64,000 nucleotides of DNA, from contig NZ_PYCN01000025.1 of the NCBI RefSeq assembly GCF_003062295.1, positions 38,443 through 102,442 on the forward strand, in the 5' to 3' direction. Positions 1 to 9,217 of the stretch are shown here, piece by piece; positions within the stretch are counted from its first letter, which is position 1; each line of letters starts with the position of its first letter. This DNA is from Bradyrhizobium algeriense (GTDB lineage: Bacteria > Pseudomonadota > Alphaproteobacteria > Rhizobiales > Xanthobacteraceae). Under the pieces are notes generated by a model that worked only from the letters and a program-made list of their open reading frames with translations, was not told the DNA's origin and ran no database searches. Made by a program: the position numbers and the translations under genes.

Positions 1-1440
1 GTGAGAGATGTTCAAGAAGCGCATGTCTGGGGCGACGTGCCGCAGCTCCAGGGGGTCGCGCAGCTGGGTCTGGTAGGCAAGATAGACCTCGATGTCGTCG
101 ATGTCGGCGTCCGGGTCGGCACGGCGGAGCGAGTTGACCGTCTCGCGCGCGATCCCGTCCAGCGCCTCCAAGCGGAACATCACACGGCCGTGTTGGAGCA
201 ATTCGTCGAGCCGCCCGTCATAGGCTCCGTCCTCGACATCAGCGTTCAGGCGTGCGGTCTGCATGCCGTTCCAGGCCAAAGTGATGCGATCCTCGCAGCT
301 GTCGCTCGCTCCTAAAGCCTGCTCGAAATAGTGCTCGCGCAATCGCGGCCTGGCCGCCGCTTGCCGCAGATCCTCGGCCACCGCCTGCCGGAACGCCTCG
401 TTGCCATAGTTCACCGTGCCACGGAGCCTGTCGAGGAAGCGTGCGTAGTCCTGGGCACCTGGCTCTTCGGCGAAGCGCTGCCAGGCGGCCACCGTGCCAG
501 TATCGCCCTCGAGCCAGTGCGCGACAACCTCGTGCAGAGGCCGCGGCTCGACTTCCACCGCTTCCTCGGCCATAGACAAAAAGATCTGCGGGCCGGCATA
601 GTCCCCGGCATGCATGGCTGTCGCCAGGTTGGTCAGTACCCCCTCGGGCAGCGGATTATTATCCAGATCAACGCTGGACTCACGGCCCAGCTGCGTCAGC
701 AGGGTCTCTGGCACGCTGGTCAGCTGGTTGTTGCTGGCGCCGAGCCATAGGAGCTCGGCGGGGACCATCTCGGGCAGGCTCGTCAGCTGGTTGTGGGTAA
801 CGCTGAGCCATTCGAGCTCGGCCGGGAGGGGCTCGGGCAGATTGGTCAGCTGATTGTAGTCGACGTTCAGGCGCTGGAGCCCGGCTGGAAGGTCGGGCAG
901 ACTGGTCAGCTGATTGTTGTCGACGTTCAGGCGCCGGAGCCCGGGCGGCAGGTCTGCGGGCAGGCTGGTCAGCCCGTTGCTGCTGGCGTAGAGCCGCCGG
1001 AGCCCGGCTGGAAGGTCGGGCAAGCTGGTCAGCCGATTGTTGCTGGCGTACAGCCGCTGGAGATCGGCTGGAAGGTCGGGCAGGCTGGTCAGCTGATTGT
1101 TGTCGACGTTCAGGCGCCGGAGCTCGGGCGGGAGGGGAGCGGACAAGGCGGTCAGGGACAGGGACGACAGATCCAGCGGCTCATCGACATCGCCTGCATC
1201 CCGCCAAGCCCTCGTTCGACTTACTGCCTCTTGCCGATCCTCGTCTTCGCCCTGCCCCTCTTCGGCAGCCCGGCCCACCAGGACCTGGTCCTGCGACGAG
1301 GCGGGGTCGGCGGCGGACGCCTCCGCCTCCCACAAGGCTTCGACCCACTGCGCCGCGGCCGGGGACCCTGGTTCGGAGGTTTCGGATTCGGAAGTCTCGG
1401 AAGGAGTGCCAGCGCCAAGCTGGGCCCGTTCTGCATTCAT
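1..1440 (-). CDS. nopM: NopM-like type III effector, LRR + NEL E3 ubiquitin ligase (3' end outside window)
   Basis: The reverse strand is open from an ATG at 1440 to the window edge, giving 480 residues without a stop. After a low-complexity N-terminus rich in Ser, Glu and Ala (about 90 residues) come seven to eight leucine-rich repeats of the pattern LxxLPxLPxxLxxLxxxxN. A helical NEL domain follows, with the motif SDSCEDRITLAWN whose Cys at about residue 382 matches the catalytic Cys of IpaH/SspH/NopM ligases. The visible end, LRHVAPDMRFLNISH, fits the NEL domain, so only its C-terminal part is missing. Such proteins are injected into the host cell by the type III system and transfer ubiquitin to plant targets. 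A second in-frame ATG lies at 1449; the weak GAAGAG ribosome site suits 1440 better (9-base spacing). I found no convincing tts box upstream. Confidence 0.9.
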   Translation of the reverse strand, partial: MNAERAQLGAGTPSETSESETSEPGSPAAAQWVEALWEAEASAADPASSQDQVLVGRAAEEGQGEDEDRQEAVSRTRAWRDAGDVDEPLDLSSLSLTALSAPLPPELRRLNVDNNQLTSLPDLPADLQRLYASNNRLTSLPDLPAGLRRLYASSNGLTSLPADLPPGLRRLNVDNNQLTSLPDLPAGLQRLNVDYNQLTNLPEPLPAELEWLSVTHNQLTSLPEMVPAELLWLGASNNQLTSVPETLLTQLGRESSVDLDNNPLPEGVLTNLATAMHAGDYAGPQIFLSMAEEAVEVEPRPLHEVVAHWLEGDTGTVAAWQRFAEEPGAQDYARFLDRLRGTVNYGNEAFRQAVAEDLRQAAARPRLREHYFEQALGASDSCEDRITLAWNGMQTARLNADVEDGAYDGRLDELLQHGRVMFRLEALDGIARETVNSLRRADPDADIDDIEVYLAYQTQLRDPLELRHVAPDMRFLNISH

Positions 1441-1788
1441 CGATGCCATCTCTTCGGTAGCCAAGTGAAGGAAATGCGCGGGAGCGGTGCTTCTCGAAGT
1501 CGGTAGCTCTCACCATGGATGGTGATCACCGACCGACGAAGCAGGCGATCACGGAGCGCGGTTAACACGCTGCGCCATTCGCCCACAGGGCAGTTGCAGC
1601 AAGACTAGTACGTCCGGACGGAATCTACGGTTAACGAAAGGGTTTAGGGTCGTTTCGTTAAAGCAATACATCCCCTTCTCCTCTGCAGCAGATCAAGCGG
1701 ACCTCTCAGTCCAGATAGACAGTATCTCAATGCTATAAGACTTAGCTGTCCATAAACTGACGAGTCTCGGAAGACTCATAATGCGTCG
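1441..1788. other. Intergenic stretch upstream of the nopM-like gene
   Basis: I see no gene here. It should hold the promoter of the nopM-like gene. A short dyad GAGTCT-CGGA-AGACTC occurs at about 1769-1784, but nothing matches the TtsI box well enough to call. Confidence 0.4.
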
Positions 1789-2130
1789 ATGGAAGCCCAT
1801 CGACGTCTCTCGAAGCTGCAGCGTCAGTGGGGTCCACTGAAGAAAAACTGGCGACGGTCTGGCGTTCGGGACGCCTTTCGCGTAAAATCCTCGCACGCTC
1901 GTCGTCTTGGCTACAGCCTGCTCCGCAGACAGCTCGTCTTCAGTGGCGCCAATTTCCAGCTCTTCGAAGATCAGCGCGCCAACTGGGTCGATCAGCCGCG
2001 ATGATCGCTCCGATCGATGGCCGTAGATCTGGCGCTGGAGCTTGGCGATCCTAAGCTTCTGCTGGGCGATCAGAGCTTCGTCTTCCGAGGCTTTTGCACG
2101 GGCAAACGCGAGCGGCGCCCAATACCTTCA
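1789..2130 (-). pseudogene. IS66-family TnpC N-terminal fragment
   Basis: Read in reverse, about 2110 down to 1800 encodes a stretch typical of the N-terminal helical region of IS66 TnpC: ALIAQQKLRIAKLQRQIYG, then HRSERSSRLIDP, then LEIGATEDELSAEQAVAKTT. The TnpC catalytic core and the other IS66 genes are absent and the reading runs into unrelated residues after about 1860. This is a decayed fragment, one of several insertion-sequence remnants between the effector gene and the nod operon. Confidence 0.72.
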
Positions 2131-2281
2131 CCAGCATTCGAATATGACCTCAAAGCTAGACTTAAAGTTCACATCCTCAGAAAGACGACCGAACTTCACA
2201 AAGCGGCCGCCACCGAAGGGATACATCGAGCGCGACGAGCAGATCTAGAAGATCGAGGCCCTGAACGCATGATCCGGACTT

Positions 2282-2322
2282 ATCCAGCGTTGATGCATTC
2301 CATAAACAATCGATTTTACCAA
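2282..2322 (+). promoter_or_regulatory. nod box (NodD-binding promoter element)
   Basis: The strand contains ATCCA, GATG and then AAACAATCGATTTTACC, the diagnostic 3' core of rhizobial nod boxes and identical over those 17 bases to the nod box at 15940-15986. The 5' half is about 4 bases shorter than in that box, so activity may be weaker. It points rightward. The next plus-strand gene is the sulfotransferase at 3236, but an oppositely oriented IS256 remnant now separates the two. Confidence 0.82.
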
Positions 2323-2490
2323 GTGGAAGAAACGGATAGCAAGAAGTCAACTGGAGGAATTGAATTCAGGCATCCAAAAGGGAATGTCAGATATTTTGTG
2401 TAAGAGGCCTCTGTGAAGGGTAAATTTCAGTCGTTTCTTGCATCAGCCGGACATTGTCATCGATCCCATGGTGGCTAACAGTGGTCGGGC

Positions 2491-2557
2491 AGCAAGCTCT
2501 GTCAAGGCCGCAGCCGCCGCAGGCGGGGGCCGCAGGCCCGCCTTTACAGAGCTTGCT
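2491..2557. repeat. Long imperfect inverted repeat at the edge of the IS256 remnant
   Basis: Arms AGCAAGCTCTGTCAAG (2491-2506) and CTTTACAGAGCTTGCT (2542-2557) are complementary at 15 of 16 positions around a GC-rich 35-base loop. It lies just beyond the 3' end of the IS256-type transposase. It may be a terminal inverted repeat with a duplicated end, or a strong hairpin terminator. Confidence 0.6.
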
Positions 2558-2607
2558 GATCGGCCAAACTCGGGCCGCCGGATAAGACGGCTGATCGACA
2601 TTTTGGT

Positions 2608-3240
2608 CATCGCGTTGATCCCGGAAAGCGCGAGCCGAACTGAATGGCGAACTGGCCCATGGCGGCAGTCCACTCGACGCCTCGCCGCTACCTCAATCCG
2701 GCGTTCTTGATGGCGAGATAAAGCAGCTTCAACGCCGCGTCGTCGTTTGGAAAGCTGCCGCGGGTCTTGATGATCTTGCGCAAGCTGCGGTGCAGCGCCT
2801 CGACCGCGTTGGTGGTGTAGATCATCTTGCGGACGCCAGGAGCAAACGCGAAGAACGGCACGACCTGTTCCCAGGCGCGGCGCCAGGCCTGGCCGATCGC
2901 CGGATAGCGCTTGCCCCATTCGTCCTCGAACTCCTCGAGCCGGACCAGCGCCATGTCGGCATTCTCGGCCCGGTAGATGGCCTTGATGGCAGGCAGGATC
3001 GCCTTGCGATCCTTCCAGGCGACAAACGCCAGGCTGTTGCGGATCAGGTGCACGATGCAGGTCTGCACCACCGTCTGCGGATAGACCGAGGCGATCGCCT
3101 CGGGAAAGCCCTTGAGCCCATCGACCACCGCAATCAGGATATCGTTGACGCCACGCGTCTTCAGGTCGTTGATGACCTTGAGCCAGAATTTGGCGCCTTC
3201 GGTCTGCTCGATCCACAGGCCCAGATGCCAACGATTTGCC
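2608..3240 (-). pseudogene. IS256-family transposase, C-terminal half, frameshifted
   Basis: The reverse strand encodes the C-terminal half of a Mutator-type (IS256) transposase: HLGLWIEQTEGAKFWLKV, LIAVVDGLKGFPEAI, VQTCIVHLIRNSL, then FPNDDAALKLLYLAIKNAG. A frameshift near 2690 separates this from the expected tail (VEWTAAMGQFAIQFG). The N-terminal half is missing: homology stops at about 3240, where the sulfotransferase coding sequence on the other strand begins. The element is dead. It lies between the nod box at 2282 and the sulfotransferase gene, so it probably disturbed that transcription unit. Confidence 0.88.
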
Positions 3241-4123
3241 TGCGGTCTGCTTTCTCCTCGGCCTTCCCCGGTCGGGGACGACGCTGCTGTCGCATTTGCT
3301 CCAGCAGCACCCAGACATTGTGGCGCCGCCTGAGCCCTGGTTGATGCTGGCACTTGAGGCATTTGGCACGGTGGATCACCGTCACCCAGCGGGGGCATCA
3401 CTGATTCAGGACGCAACATCCGATTTTTCGGGCCGAATCGATCGTACTATCGTCAGTCGCGCTTTTGCTGATGCGGCTTACGGCCAATATTTGGCAGCAG
3501 CGGGCAAGCGTACTTTCGTAGACAAGACGCCGCGTTATTGGATGGTCCTCGATTTTTTGGATTCTCTCTATCCAGAAGCGCCACACATCCTTCTATTGCG
3601 TAATCCCTACGCTGTTGCCGCTTCACTGAAATCGACATGGGGCATCCCGCTCGTGCCAGAAAGCTGGCCGCCCGCCAGCCTATCTGATCTCTCCAATCTA
3701 ATGCTCATTCTGCCTCCCGACATCGCATCTTCTCTCGCCGATCTCGTTCTGGGCCTACCTGCGCTCGCCGCGCACCGCAGTCGGCGGCAGACGCAAGTGG
3801 TGCGGTACGAACTTTTGGTGGCGGGCCCCGACGAGGAAATCCGGCGCGTGATCGCTGGCCTCGGCTACGATCCAACGGGCATTACATCGGCGACGATGGA
3901 GCAGCCGGAATATCTTCGGTCCAGTCGCTTCGGGGATCGAAAAATCCTCGAGAGAAAGGCAGTCGATGATCGCTCAGTCTACACTTGGCAAACCGAACTG
4001 AGCATTCAAGAGATGCAAGCAATAACGGATGCAATCGGCGCCGAGCTTTTGATTGAGCTCGGTTATGAGCAGGAACTTCGGTCGTTCAGCAAGCTGGGAT
4101 CGTGGACAGAGGTCGGGCCGTAA
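3236..4123 (+). CDS. Sulfotransferase family protein (possible Nod-factor sulfotransferase, 5' end disturbed)
   Basis: This is a 295-residue PAPS-dependent sulfotransferase-fold protein. The 5'-phosphosulfate loop LLGLPRSGTTLLSHLLQQHP is at residues 7-26, and a 3'-phosphate-binding strand LLLRNPYAVAASL lies near residue 120. The only start near the N-terminus is a TTG at 3236, exactly at the edge of the IS256 remnant, so the original first residues may have been lost. A nod box lies about 900 bases upstream on the same strand, and nodZ (fucosyltransferase) is the next functional gene. That context suggests sulfation of the Nod factor or its fucose, as NodH or NoeE do elsewhere. I cannot tell which from sequence, so I give no symbol. 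Confidence 0.75.
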   Translation: MPAVCFLLGLPRSGTTLLSHLLQQHPDIVAPPEPWLMLALEAFGTVDHRHPAGASLIQDATSDFSGRIDRTIVSRAFADAAYGQYLAAAGKRTFVDKTPRYWMVLDFLDSLYPEAPHILLLRNPYAVAASLKSTWGIPLVPESWPPASLSDLSNLMLILPPDIASSLADLVLGLPALAAHRSRRQTQVVRYELLVAGPDEEIRRVIAGLGYDPTGITSATMEQPEYLRSSRFGDRKILERKAVDDRSVYTWQTELSIQEMQAITDAIGAELLIELGYEQELRSFSKLGSWTEVGP

Positions 4124-4480
4124 CCGAACAATATCGTCAGGTATTTCAAACCTGGTGGGATTTGCAACGCGCCCAGCGAGGACCTCGTGCGGCATCTGGC
4201 GGAAACGGTGCGCCAAACAGTATTGTCTGGCAAGCTGAAGAGAACTCCTCCTCGGCTTTCGACCCCTCCATGGTTCGGAACGGCAACACCTAGCCGAGCT
4301 CAACATGGAGGAAAATTTGCGCTTGGCGAATTCGATAGCGGCTAAGTTCGAACAGGCGCTCACGCTGTCCGAGGCCGATCGAGCCGCTGGATGCGGCCAT
4401 CGAGACGTTGCGGGCGGCAAACGTATGGCTTTATCCGAGGGCAAGATCAGCGGGCGGAAGGCATTCAGCTACGAGCGGTT
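4124..4480. other. Unrecognised stretch after the sulfotransferase gene
   Basis: Short open frames exist on both strands, but none has a convincing start, composition or familiar motif. It lies between the sulfotransferase gene and an IS5 remnant and is probably decayed sequence. Confidence 0.4.
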
Positions 4481-4484
4481 TGGA

Positions 4485-4815
4485 GCAGCGCGTTCCCCTT
4501 GCGGGCGATCCGCGAACTGATTGAGGCAGCGCTGAAGGACCTGTCGCGAGACTTCCGGAGGCTTTACGCCGGGAAGCCGCTGGTCGATCCCGCCCGAGCG
4601 GCTCTTTGCGGGCTCTGCTGCTGGAAGCGTTCTGTTCTACACGGTGCGATCTGAGCGGCAGTTGATCGAGCAGCTCGACAACAATCTTTTGTTCAGCTAA
4701 TTTGTCGGACTGTCGATCGATGGTTCGGTATGGGATGCCACCGTGTTCTACATGATCGGCTGCTCGATCGCGATAGTGCGACGACGTTCTTTGTCGCAGT
4801 TTCTGAACGTTACGA
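4485..4815 (+). pseudogene. IS5-family transposase remnant
   Basis: Pieces of an IS5-type transposase can be read with frame changes and an in-frame stop: FPLRAIRELIEAALKDLS, then TVRSERQLIEQLDNNLLF followed by TAA, then FVGLSIDGSVWDATVF, then in another frame DRLLDRDSATTFFVAV. The same order of motifs occurs in the less decayed copy at 43825-44480. The end of the gene is missing. Confidence 0.75.
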
Positions 4816-4901
4816 AAAACGACATCCGACAGGACGAACGGCGATGCTGCGCAATGCGAAGCGCGCGCCGATATGATCGACGAGGGTGCGGGTTGCAAGT
4901 T

Positions 4902-5891
4902 TCATAAAGCCAGGAGATGTTCGGAGGATTCATCAATCAAGATCAAACGACTCGGATCGTTTAAATCGAACTCAATAACGCGTGGCGCGAAGAGGCGGGC
5001 ATAGCGGGTGAAGGCGCTAGTCGGCGGAAAGCGAATCACAGTATCGCATCGCCCGAGGAGATACATCTCGATGAGGGCGGAGATCCCGCCGTCGACTCCC
5101 AGTGCTGCACCATGTAATGGCCCGGCCTGATCCGCCTGGAAGCGTTTTGGGATCGTGAAAAGATCGGGAAACACACCCGACAGCTTGTCAAGTACCTGCG
5201 CGCTGTCCGTACACAACAATACCCTCACAGGTCCTGGATGTGGTAACGCTTTGGCCGTATCAATGGCAGTGCATACCTGCCGCAAGGCGAGCTCCGCATC
5301 GGCCCAGTAGGGCGTGTGCCCCATTATATCTTCGCCGTTGCCGTGCCGAACATGAACCCCGATTATATTGCGCCCTTCAAAGTGCTCTTGATATAGGGCG
5401 TCAATCCGAGCTTGAATTTCGGGCCTTGGTTTGATGCTCCGGAATATTTGTCGTTCGGCATCCTGATCGCAACGCCACATCAAACAAGCATCACACACCA
5501 CGGTGTTGGCTTCACTATCTTGTTCGGCTTGGAAAAGCTCACTCAGCTCATCACGTTCTCGGAAAATCTGTTCATCTGGGCGATAAACGCAGTCGATCGA
5601 TGGCTTATTCCACCATGACGGGAAGAAAGGACCCGGGAATGAGAGCTGGTTGATCTCGTCATCGCAGATGACCCGTACGCCCGCGATGTCTTGAATTGGC
5701 TCGAAGAACACCGGAAAGGCGTTCGTGAAGGGTTGATTGAGATAACAGGAGCCACGCCAATCAATGGCTAGAGTCCGCCCCGTCCGCTGCGCATAGCGCC
5801 AGGCTGACGCCAGGGACCACAGGCAATCACCGAAACCAGTACGTCGTCGAGAAACAATGAACCGGCCGTTCATCGAGCCGCCAACAAACAT
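4902..5891 (-). CDS. nodZ: NodZ, Nod-factor alpha-1,6-fucosyltransferase
   Basis: This 329-residue protein matches the NodZ family along its length. It carries RFIVSRRRTGFGDCLWSL at the N-terminus and the GDP-fucose-binding HVRHGNGEDI around residue 180, with the invariant Arg also seen in FUT8-type enzymes, and the C-terminal RFPPTSAFTRYARL. It transfers fucose from GDP-fucose to C6 of the reducing-end GlcNAc of the lipo-chitooligosaccharide. It is the last gene of the minus-strand nod operon, 395 bases after nolO. A GAGGAAAC ribosome site precedes the chosen ATG. No nod box of its own is visible, so it probably depends on read-through from nolO. Confidence 0.96.
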   Translation of the reverse strand: MFVGGSMNGRFIVSRRRTGFGDCLWSLASAWRYAQRTGRTLAIDWRGSCYLNQPFTNAFPVFFEPIQDIAGVRVICDDEINQLSFPGPFFPSWWNKPSIDCVYRPDEQIFRERDELSELFQAEQDSEANTVVCDACLMWRCDQDAERQIFRSIKPRPEIQARIDALYQEHFEGRNIIGVHVRHGNGEDIMGHTPYWADAELALRQVCTAIDTAKALPHPGPVRVLLCTDSAQVLDKLSGVFPDLFTIPKRFQADQAGPLHGAALGVDGGISALIEMYLLGRCDTVIRFPPTSAFTRYARLFAPRVIEFDLNDPSRLILIDESSEHLLAL

Positions 5892-6286
5892 TTGTGTTTC
5901 CTCGTTAAGGGAATACCGCCTGGATAAGGACGCTACGGAAACTCTACGTATGGCCTCGCCCGATGCTGTCGTCAGCGATCGTGATGTTAGCCAACTTGGC
6001 TGGTAGAATCATATGCCGCTACCATGGAGGAGCCGCGCGAAAATGTTGCCATCGACATGCTTGATTTCAGTCGTATCCGCCTTGTTGCAACAGCTCCTCG
6101 AAGCCCTTTCTGGCATGTACCATGTCGAATAGAATTTCTGCTGCTGGGGCGCTTGCCGTCCTGAGCTGCCGCTATGGCGCAGCGCCCAAGACTACAAGCA
6201 TGAGCCCAGCTACCGGGTATGCCGCCTTCAGGGGCCCAGCTGCCCCCGCATTTGGAGACATGCACACGGCCATATTCGTGGTGCTG
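5892..6286. other. Spacer between nolO and nodZ
   Basis: I see no gene or nod-box-like sequence here. Small frames on both strands look like chance. The nod transcript presumably reads through to nodZ. Confidence 0.4.
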
Positions 6287-8344
6287 TTATGCTTTCTCCA
6301 GCATTTGATCGCAGTCTTGATGCGCGCGAGCAGCATGTGAAGGATGCAGCCGAAGGCGACGGAGCTCCCATAAGCCCCGCAGTTCCTTCACGACAGCTTC
6401 ACGCCTAGCCCGATCGAAAGTAATTGTATCCAGGAGATCCCTGAGCACGGCTTCGCCCTCGATCTGCATCAGTAGATCGAACGCATCCTGTGAAATACGC
6501 ACACTGTCACCGCTGGAGTGCGCCGTACGGATTTCGCACACCGTCTCCTGGCGATCTCGCGCTGTGTAAGCGCGAACCCGATAGAGGCGCGCATAAGGCG
6601 GCAATGAAACCGCAAGCGCAGTCCAATCCTCCAACGTTGCCGCCCTCTTCTTGACGAGGAACGGCCCGACCACAAGTCCATCCAGCTCTGTCGTCAGAAA
6701 TGTGGTAATCGCGTCTGCAACCGAATCCACGATCGGCTCGGCATTGTTGTTAAAGGACGTATTGAGCAGAACTGGGATGCCAGTCCGCTTCTTGAACGAA
6801 TTAATAACCTCCCAGTAGGCTGGATTTGTCTTGCGCGATACTGTTTGCAGTCGCGCAGTGCCGTCGACGTGCGTTATGGCGCCGAGCGCGCTTCGCTTGG
6901 AGTCGCGCACGCGAACTACAAAATTCATGAAGGGAAATTCGTGCGTACCGTCGGGGAGGTCGAAAAATTCGCTCGCATCCTCGTCCAGCACTGATGGCGC
7001 GAACGGTCGATAGCCTTCGCGCTTTTTGACCATCGCGTTGATCCGGTCCTTGTTTGCGGCAGGCCGAGGATCGGCAAGAATGCTGCGATTGCCAAGCGCA
7101 CGTGGCCCGAACTCCGAACGACCCTGCACCCAGCCGATCACGGCGCCGTTAGCCATCCAGTCGGCTGCGCTACCTGCCACGTCGTCACTGCGTTCGACGT
7201 CAAGGTGTCCACCCCATGCATCCAGTTCCTGCTGCACGGCGCTCTCGCTCCCGAGATCAGGACCCCAATAGACCTCCTGCAGCCGCTCACGTGGCGCGGG
7301 CCGGCCCAGCTCGTTAGACATCATTAATGCAGCGCCTAATGCGCAGCCAGCGTCATGCGCCGCGGGTTGCACGAAGATGTGTTCGAAAAGCCCCGAATAC
7401 AGCAGCTTACCGTTCATGGTGCAGTTGTGGGCTATCCCGCCAGCCAGGCACAACCGCTTCATACCGGTAGCCTCGCGATGATGCCGGAGAATGTGAAACA
7501 CGATCCGCTCCAAGGCTTCCTGCAATGAAGCACTCACATCTCGATGCTGCTGCGTGAATGGCATTCCCTTTCTTCGGACCTGGATGCTCCGGCGCAGCGT
7601 CGGACCGATTCGGTCGAGGTAGACGCGGTAGCCACCGTTGTCTAACAGTTCGTAGAACTGCTCGAAGACCTCGCGATGGGGAGCCGGATCCCCGTAGGGG
7701 GCAAGCCCCATGACTTTGTATTCATCGAATAAGCCGTAGCCGAGATACCGGATCGTCTCGAGATAAAATAGCCCTAGGGAATTATTCTCCGGGAAGGTCG
7801 CGAGTTGGGTAACCTCGGTTCCAGACCCCACAGCTAAGAGGCCGGAGAGAAAATCACCACCGCCATCGATCGCGAGGATTAGACTTTGCTCGAAGCCAGA
7901 CATCGCAAAGGCGCTTACGGCGTGCGCCTGATGGTGACTTACGAAAGAGACACGCGACGGATCGACCTCGGTACCAAACTCCTGCGCTAGTAAGCCACGC
8001 ATCAACAGTTTGGCATCCAAAGGAATGGAGAGGTCCGGCTGAGACCCGAACAGGCCTTCGAGCATAGCATTGCAATAGGCCTCGGTCGCGTAGAACGCGA
8101 TACGATCGATATCGCTGAGCTGGATCCCTGCGGCTGCAAGGCAGTATTGTATCGAACGGCTTGGGAATTTGTTGGAGTGCTTAATCCGATTGAGGCGCTC
8201 CTCTTCAACGGCCGCTATCACGCGTCCGTCCCGGACGAGCACCGCAGCGCCATCGTGCAGAAATGTGTTCGAAAGCTCACGTGTATCTTCATAGACTTTG
8301 TCTAGTCCACCGCTCACTCCTAGACAGAACATCTCATTCTCCAT
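6287..8344 (-). CDS. nolO: NolO, Nod-factor O-carbamoyltransferase
   Basis: This 685-residue protein belongs to the NodU/CmcH carbamoyltransferase family. The N-terminal kinase-like fold shows GLDKVYEDTRELSNTF, HDGAAVLV and AVEEERLNRIKH. The C-terminal half shows GRSEFGPRALGNRSILADPR and LLNTSFNNNAEPIV, the carbamoyladenylate-binding signature. NolO adds a carbamoyl group to the non-reducing sugar (O-3 or O-4), whereas NodU modifies O-6. It lies 81 bases after nodJ. In B. japonicum nolM and nolN occupy the space between nodJ and nolO; here there is no room for them. Confidence 0.94.
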   Translation of the reverse strand: MENEMFCLGVSGGLDKVYEDTRELSNTFLHDGAAVLVRDGRVIAAVEEERLNRIKHSNKFPSRSIQYCLAAAGIQLSDIDRIAFYATEAYCNAMLEGLFGSQPDLSIPLDAKLLMRGLLAQEFGTEVDPSRVSFVSHHQAHAVSAFAMSGFEQSLILAIDGGGDFLSGLLAVGSGTEVTQLATFPENNSLGLFYLETIRYLGYGLFDEYKVMGLAPYGDPAPHREVFEQFYELLDNGGYRVYLDRIGPTLRRSIQVRRKGMPFTQQHRDVSASLQEALERIVFHILRHHREATGMKRLCLAGGIAHNCTMNGKLLYSGLFEHIFVQPAAHDAGCALGAALMMSNELGRPAPRERLQEVYWGPDLGSESAVQQELDAWGGHLDVERSDDVAGSAADWMANGAVIGWVQGRSEFGPRALGNRSILADPRPAANKDRINAMVKKREGYRPFAPSVLDEDASEFFDLPDGTHEFPFMNFVVRVRDSKRSALGAITHVDGTARLQTVSRKTNPAYWEVINSFKKRTGIPVLLNTSFNNNAEPIVDSVADAITTFLTTELDGLVVGPFLVKKRAATLEDWTALAVSLPPYARLYRVRAYTARDRQETVCEIRTAHSSGDSVRISQDAFDLLMQIEGEAVLRDLLDTITFDRARREAVVKELRGLWELRRLRLHPSHAARAHQDCDQMLEKA

Positions 8345-8425
8345 TTATCGTGACACGAAGCCCAATTGACTGCCGAATTCGCGGTACTGCATCGTGTCTC
8401 TCCATCGCTTCTGCGGAATGTCGGG

Positions 8426-9214
8426 TTAACGCATCAGGCGCCGGCGAAACAGCGCGATCGAGAGGAAGAACGGCAGCACCGCGTACATGCACAGTGCACC
8501 GATATGCAGGCCGATGCCGCCGGCCGGGAGCCCAAGCATCACTGGGCGGATGAGGTCGACCGAATGTGCCAGCGGCAATAAGCCTGCCACGCGCTGAAAT
8601 GCGCTGGGCATCTGGCTCACCGGAAAGACTGCGCCGCACAGGAACACCATGGGTGTGACGACGAGCGTCTGGTAAAACACGAAATAATCGTAGCTGGGCG
8701 CAAGGGATACGACGACCATCGCTAGGCTCGCGAAGACGAAGCCAGTGATTGCGATTGCTGGTATCGAATAGAGGATGGATGCCCACGCAGCGTAGCCCAG
8801 GGTCGCGGCAACCACTGCAATTGCCGTTCCGGCCAGAACGGCTTTGGTGGCTGCCCAAGCCAATTCACCGAGAACGATGTCGCCGAGCGTGAGCTGTGTG
8901 CACAGGATTGCTTCCCAAGTGCGCTGAGCACGCATGCGGGCGAACGCCGCATACATTGTTTCGAAGGTGGCGGCGGTCATGGCGCTAGTCGCGACCATCC
9001 CACCAGCCAGAAACGCGATGTATGAAGTGCCATCAATGAGTCCCACAATTATTCCAAGGCCAAAGCCGAGGCCAAACAGATTAGTCATGGGATCGGCGAG
9101 ATTCCCGAGAACCGATGCAAGCGCGACTTTCCTCCACGCCAGAAAGTTGCGACGCCATACAGCGACCCAGTTGTACGCGTTGGCGGGCATGACGGCAGCG
9201 TAACCTTCACGCAT
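8426..9214 (-). CDS. nodJ: NodJ, membrane component of the Nod-factor ABC exporter
   Basis: This 262-residue ABC-2 type permease has about six hydrophobic segments, among them NLFGLGFGLGIIVGLI, FLAGGMVATSAMTAATFE and YDYFVFYQTLVVTPMVFLCG. The N-terminus, VMPANAYNWVAVWRRNFLAW, is typical of NodJ and the length is usual. NodI supplies the ATPase; together they export lipo-chitooligosaccharides across the inner membrane. It starts 3 bases after the nodI stop, so the two are probably translationally coupled. Confidence 0.96.
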   Translation of the reverse strand: MREGYAAVMPANAYNWVAVWRRNFLAWRKVALASVLGNLADPMTNLFGLGFGLGIIVGLIDGTSYIAFLAGGMVATSAMTAATFETMYAAFARMRAQRTWEAILCTQLTLGDIVLGELAWAATKAVLAGTAIAVVAATLGYAAWASILYSIPAIAITGFVFASLAMVVVSLAPSYDYFVFYQTLVVTPMVFLCGAVFPVSQMPSAFQRVAGLLPLAHSVDLIRPVMLGLPAGGIGLHIGALCMYAVLPFFLSIALFRRRLMR

Positions 9215-9217
9215 CGT

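Noticed and set aside
1600..1820. Possible tts boxes upstream of the nopM-like gene
   Set aside because: Several partial matches (around 1650, 1769 and 1802) lack the conserved core or have the wrong spacing.
3974..4444. 156-codon minus-strand ORF overlapping the sulfotransferase end
   Set aside because: It is antisense to a recognised gene and has no motif.
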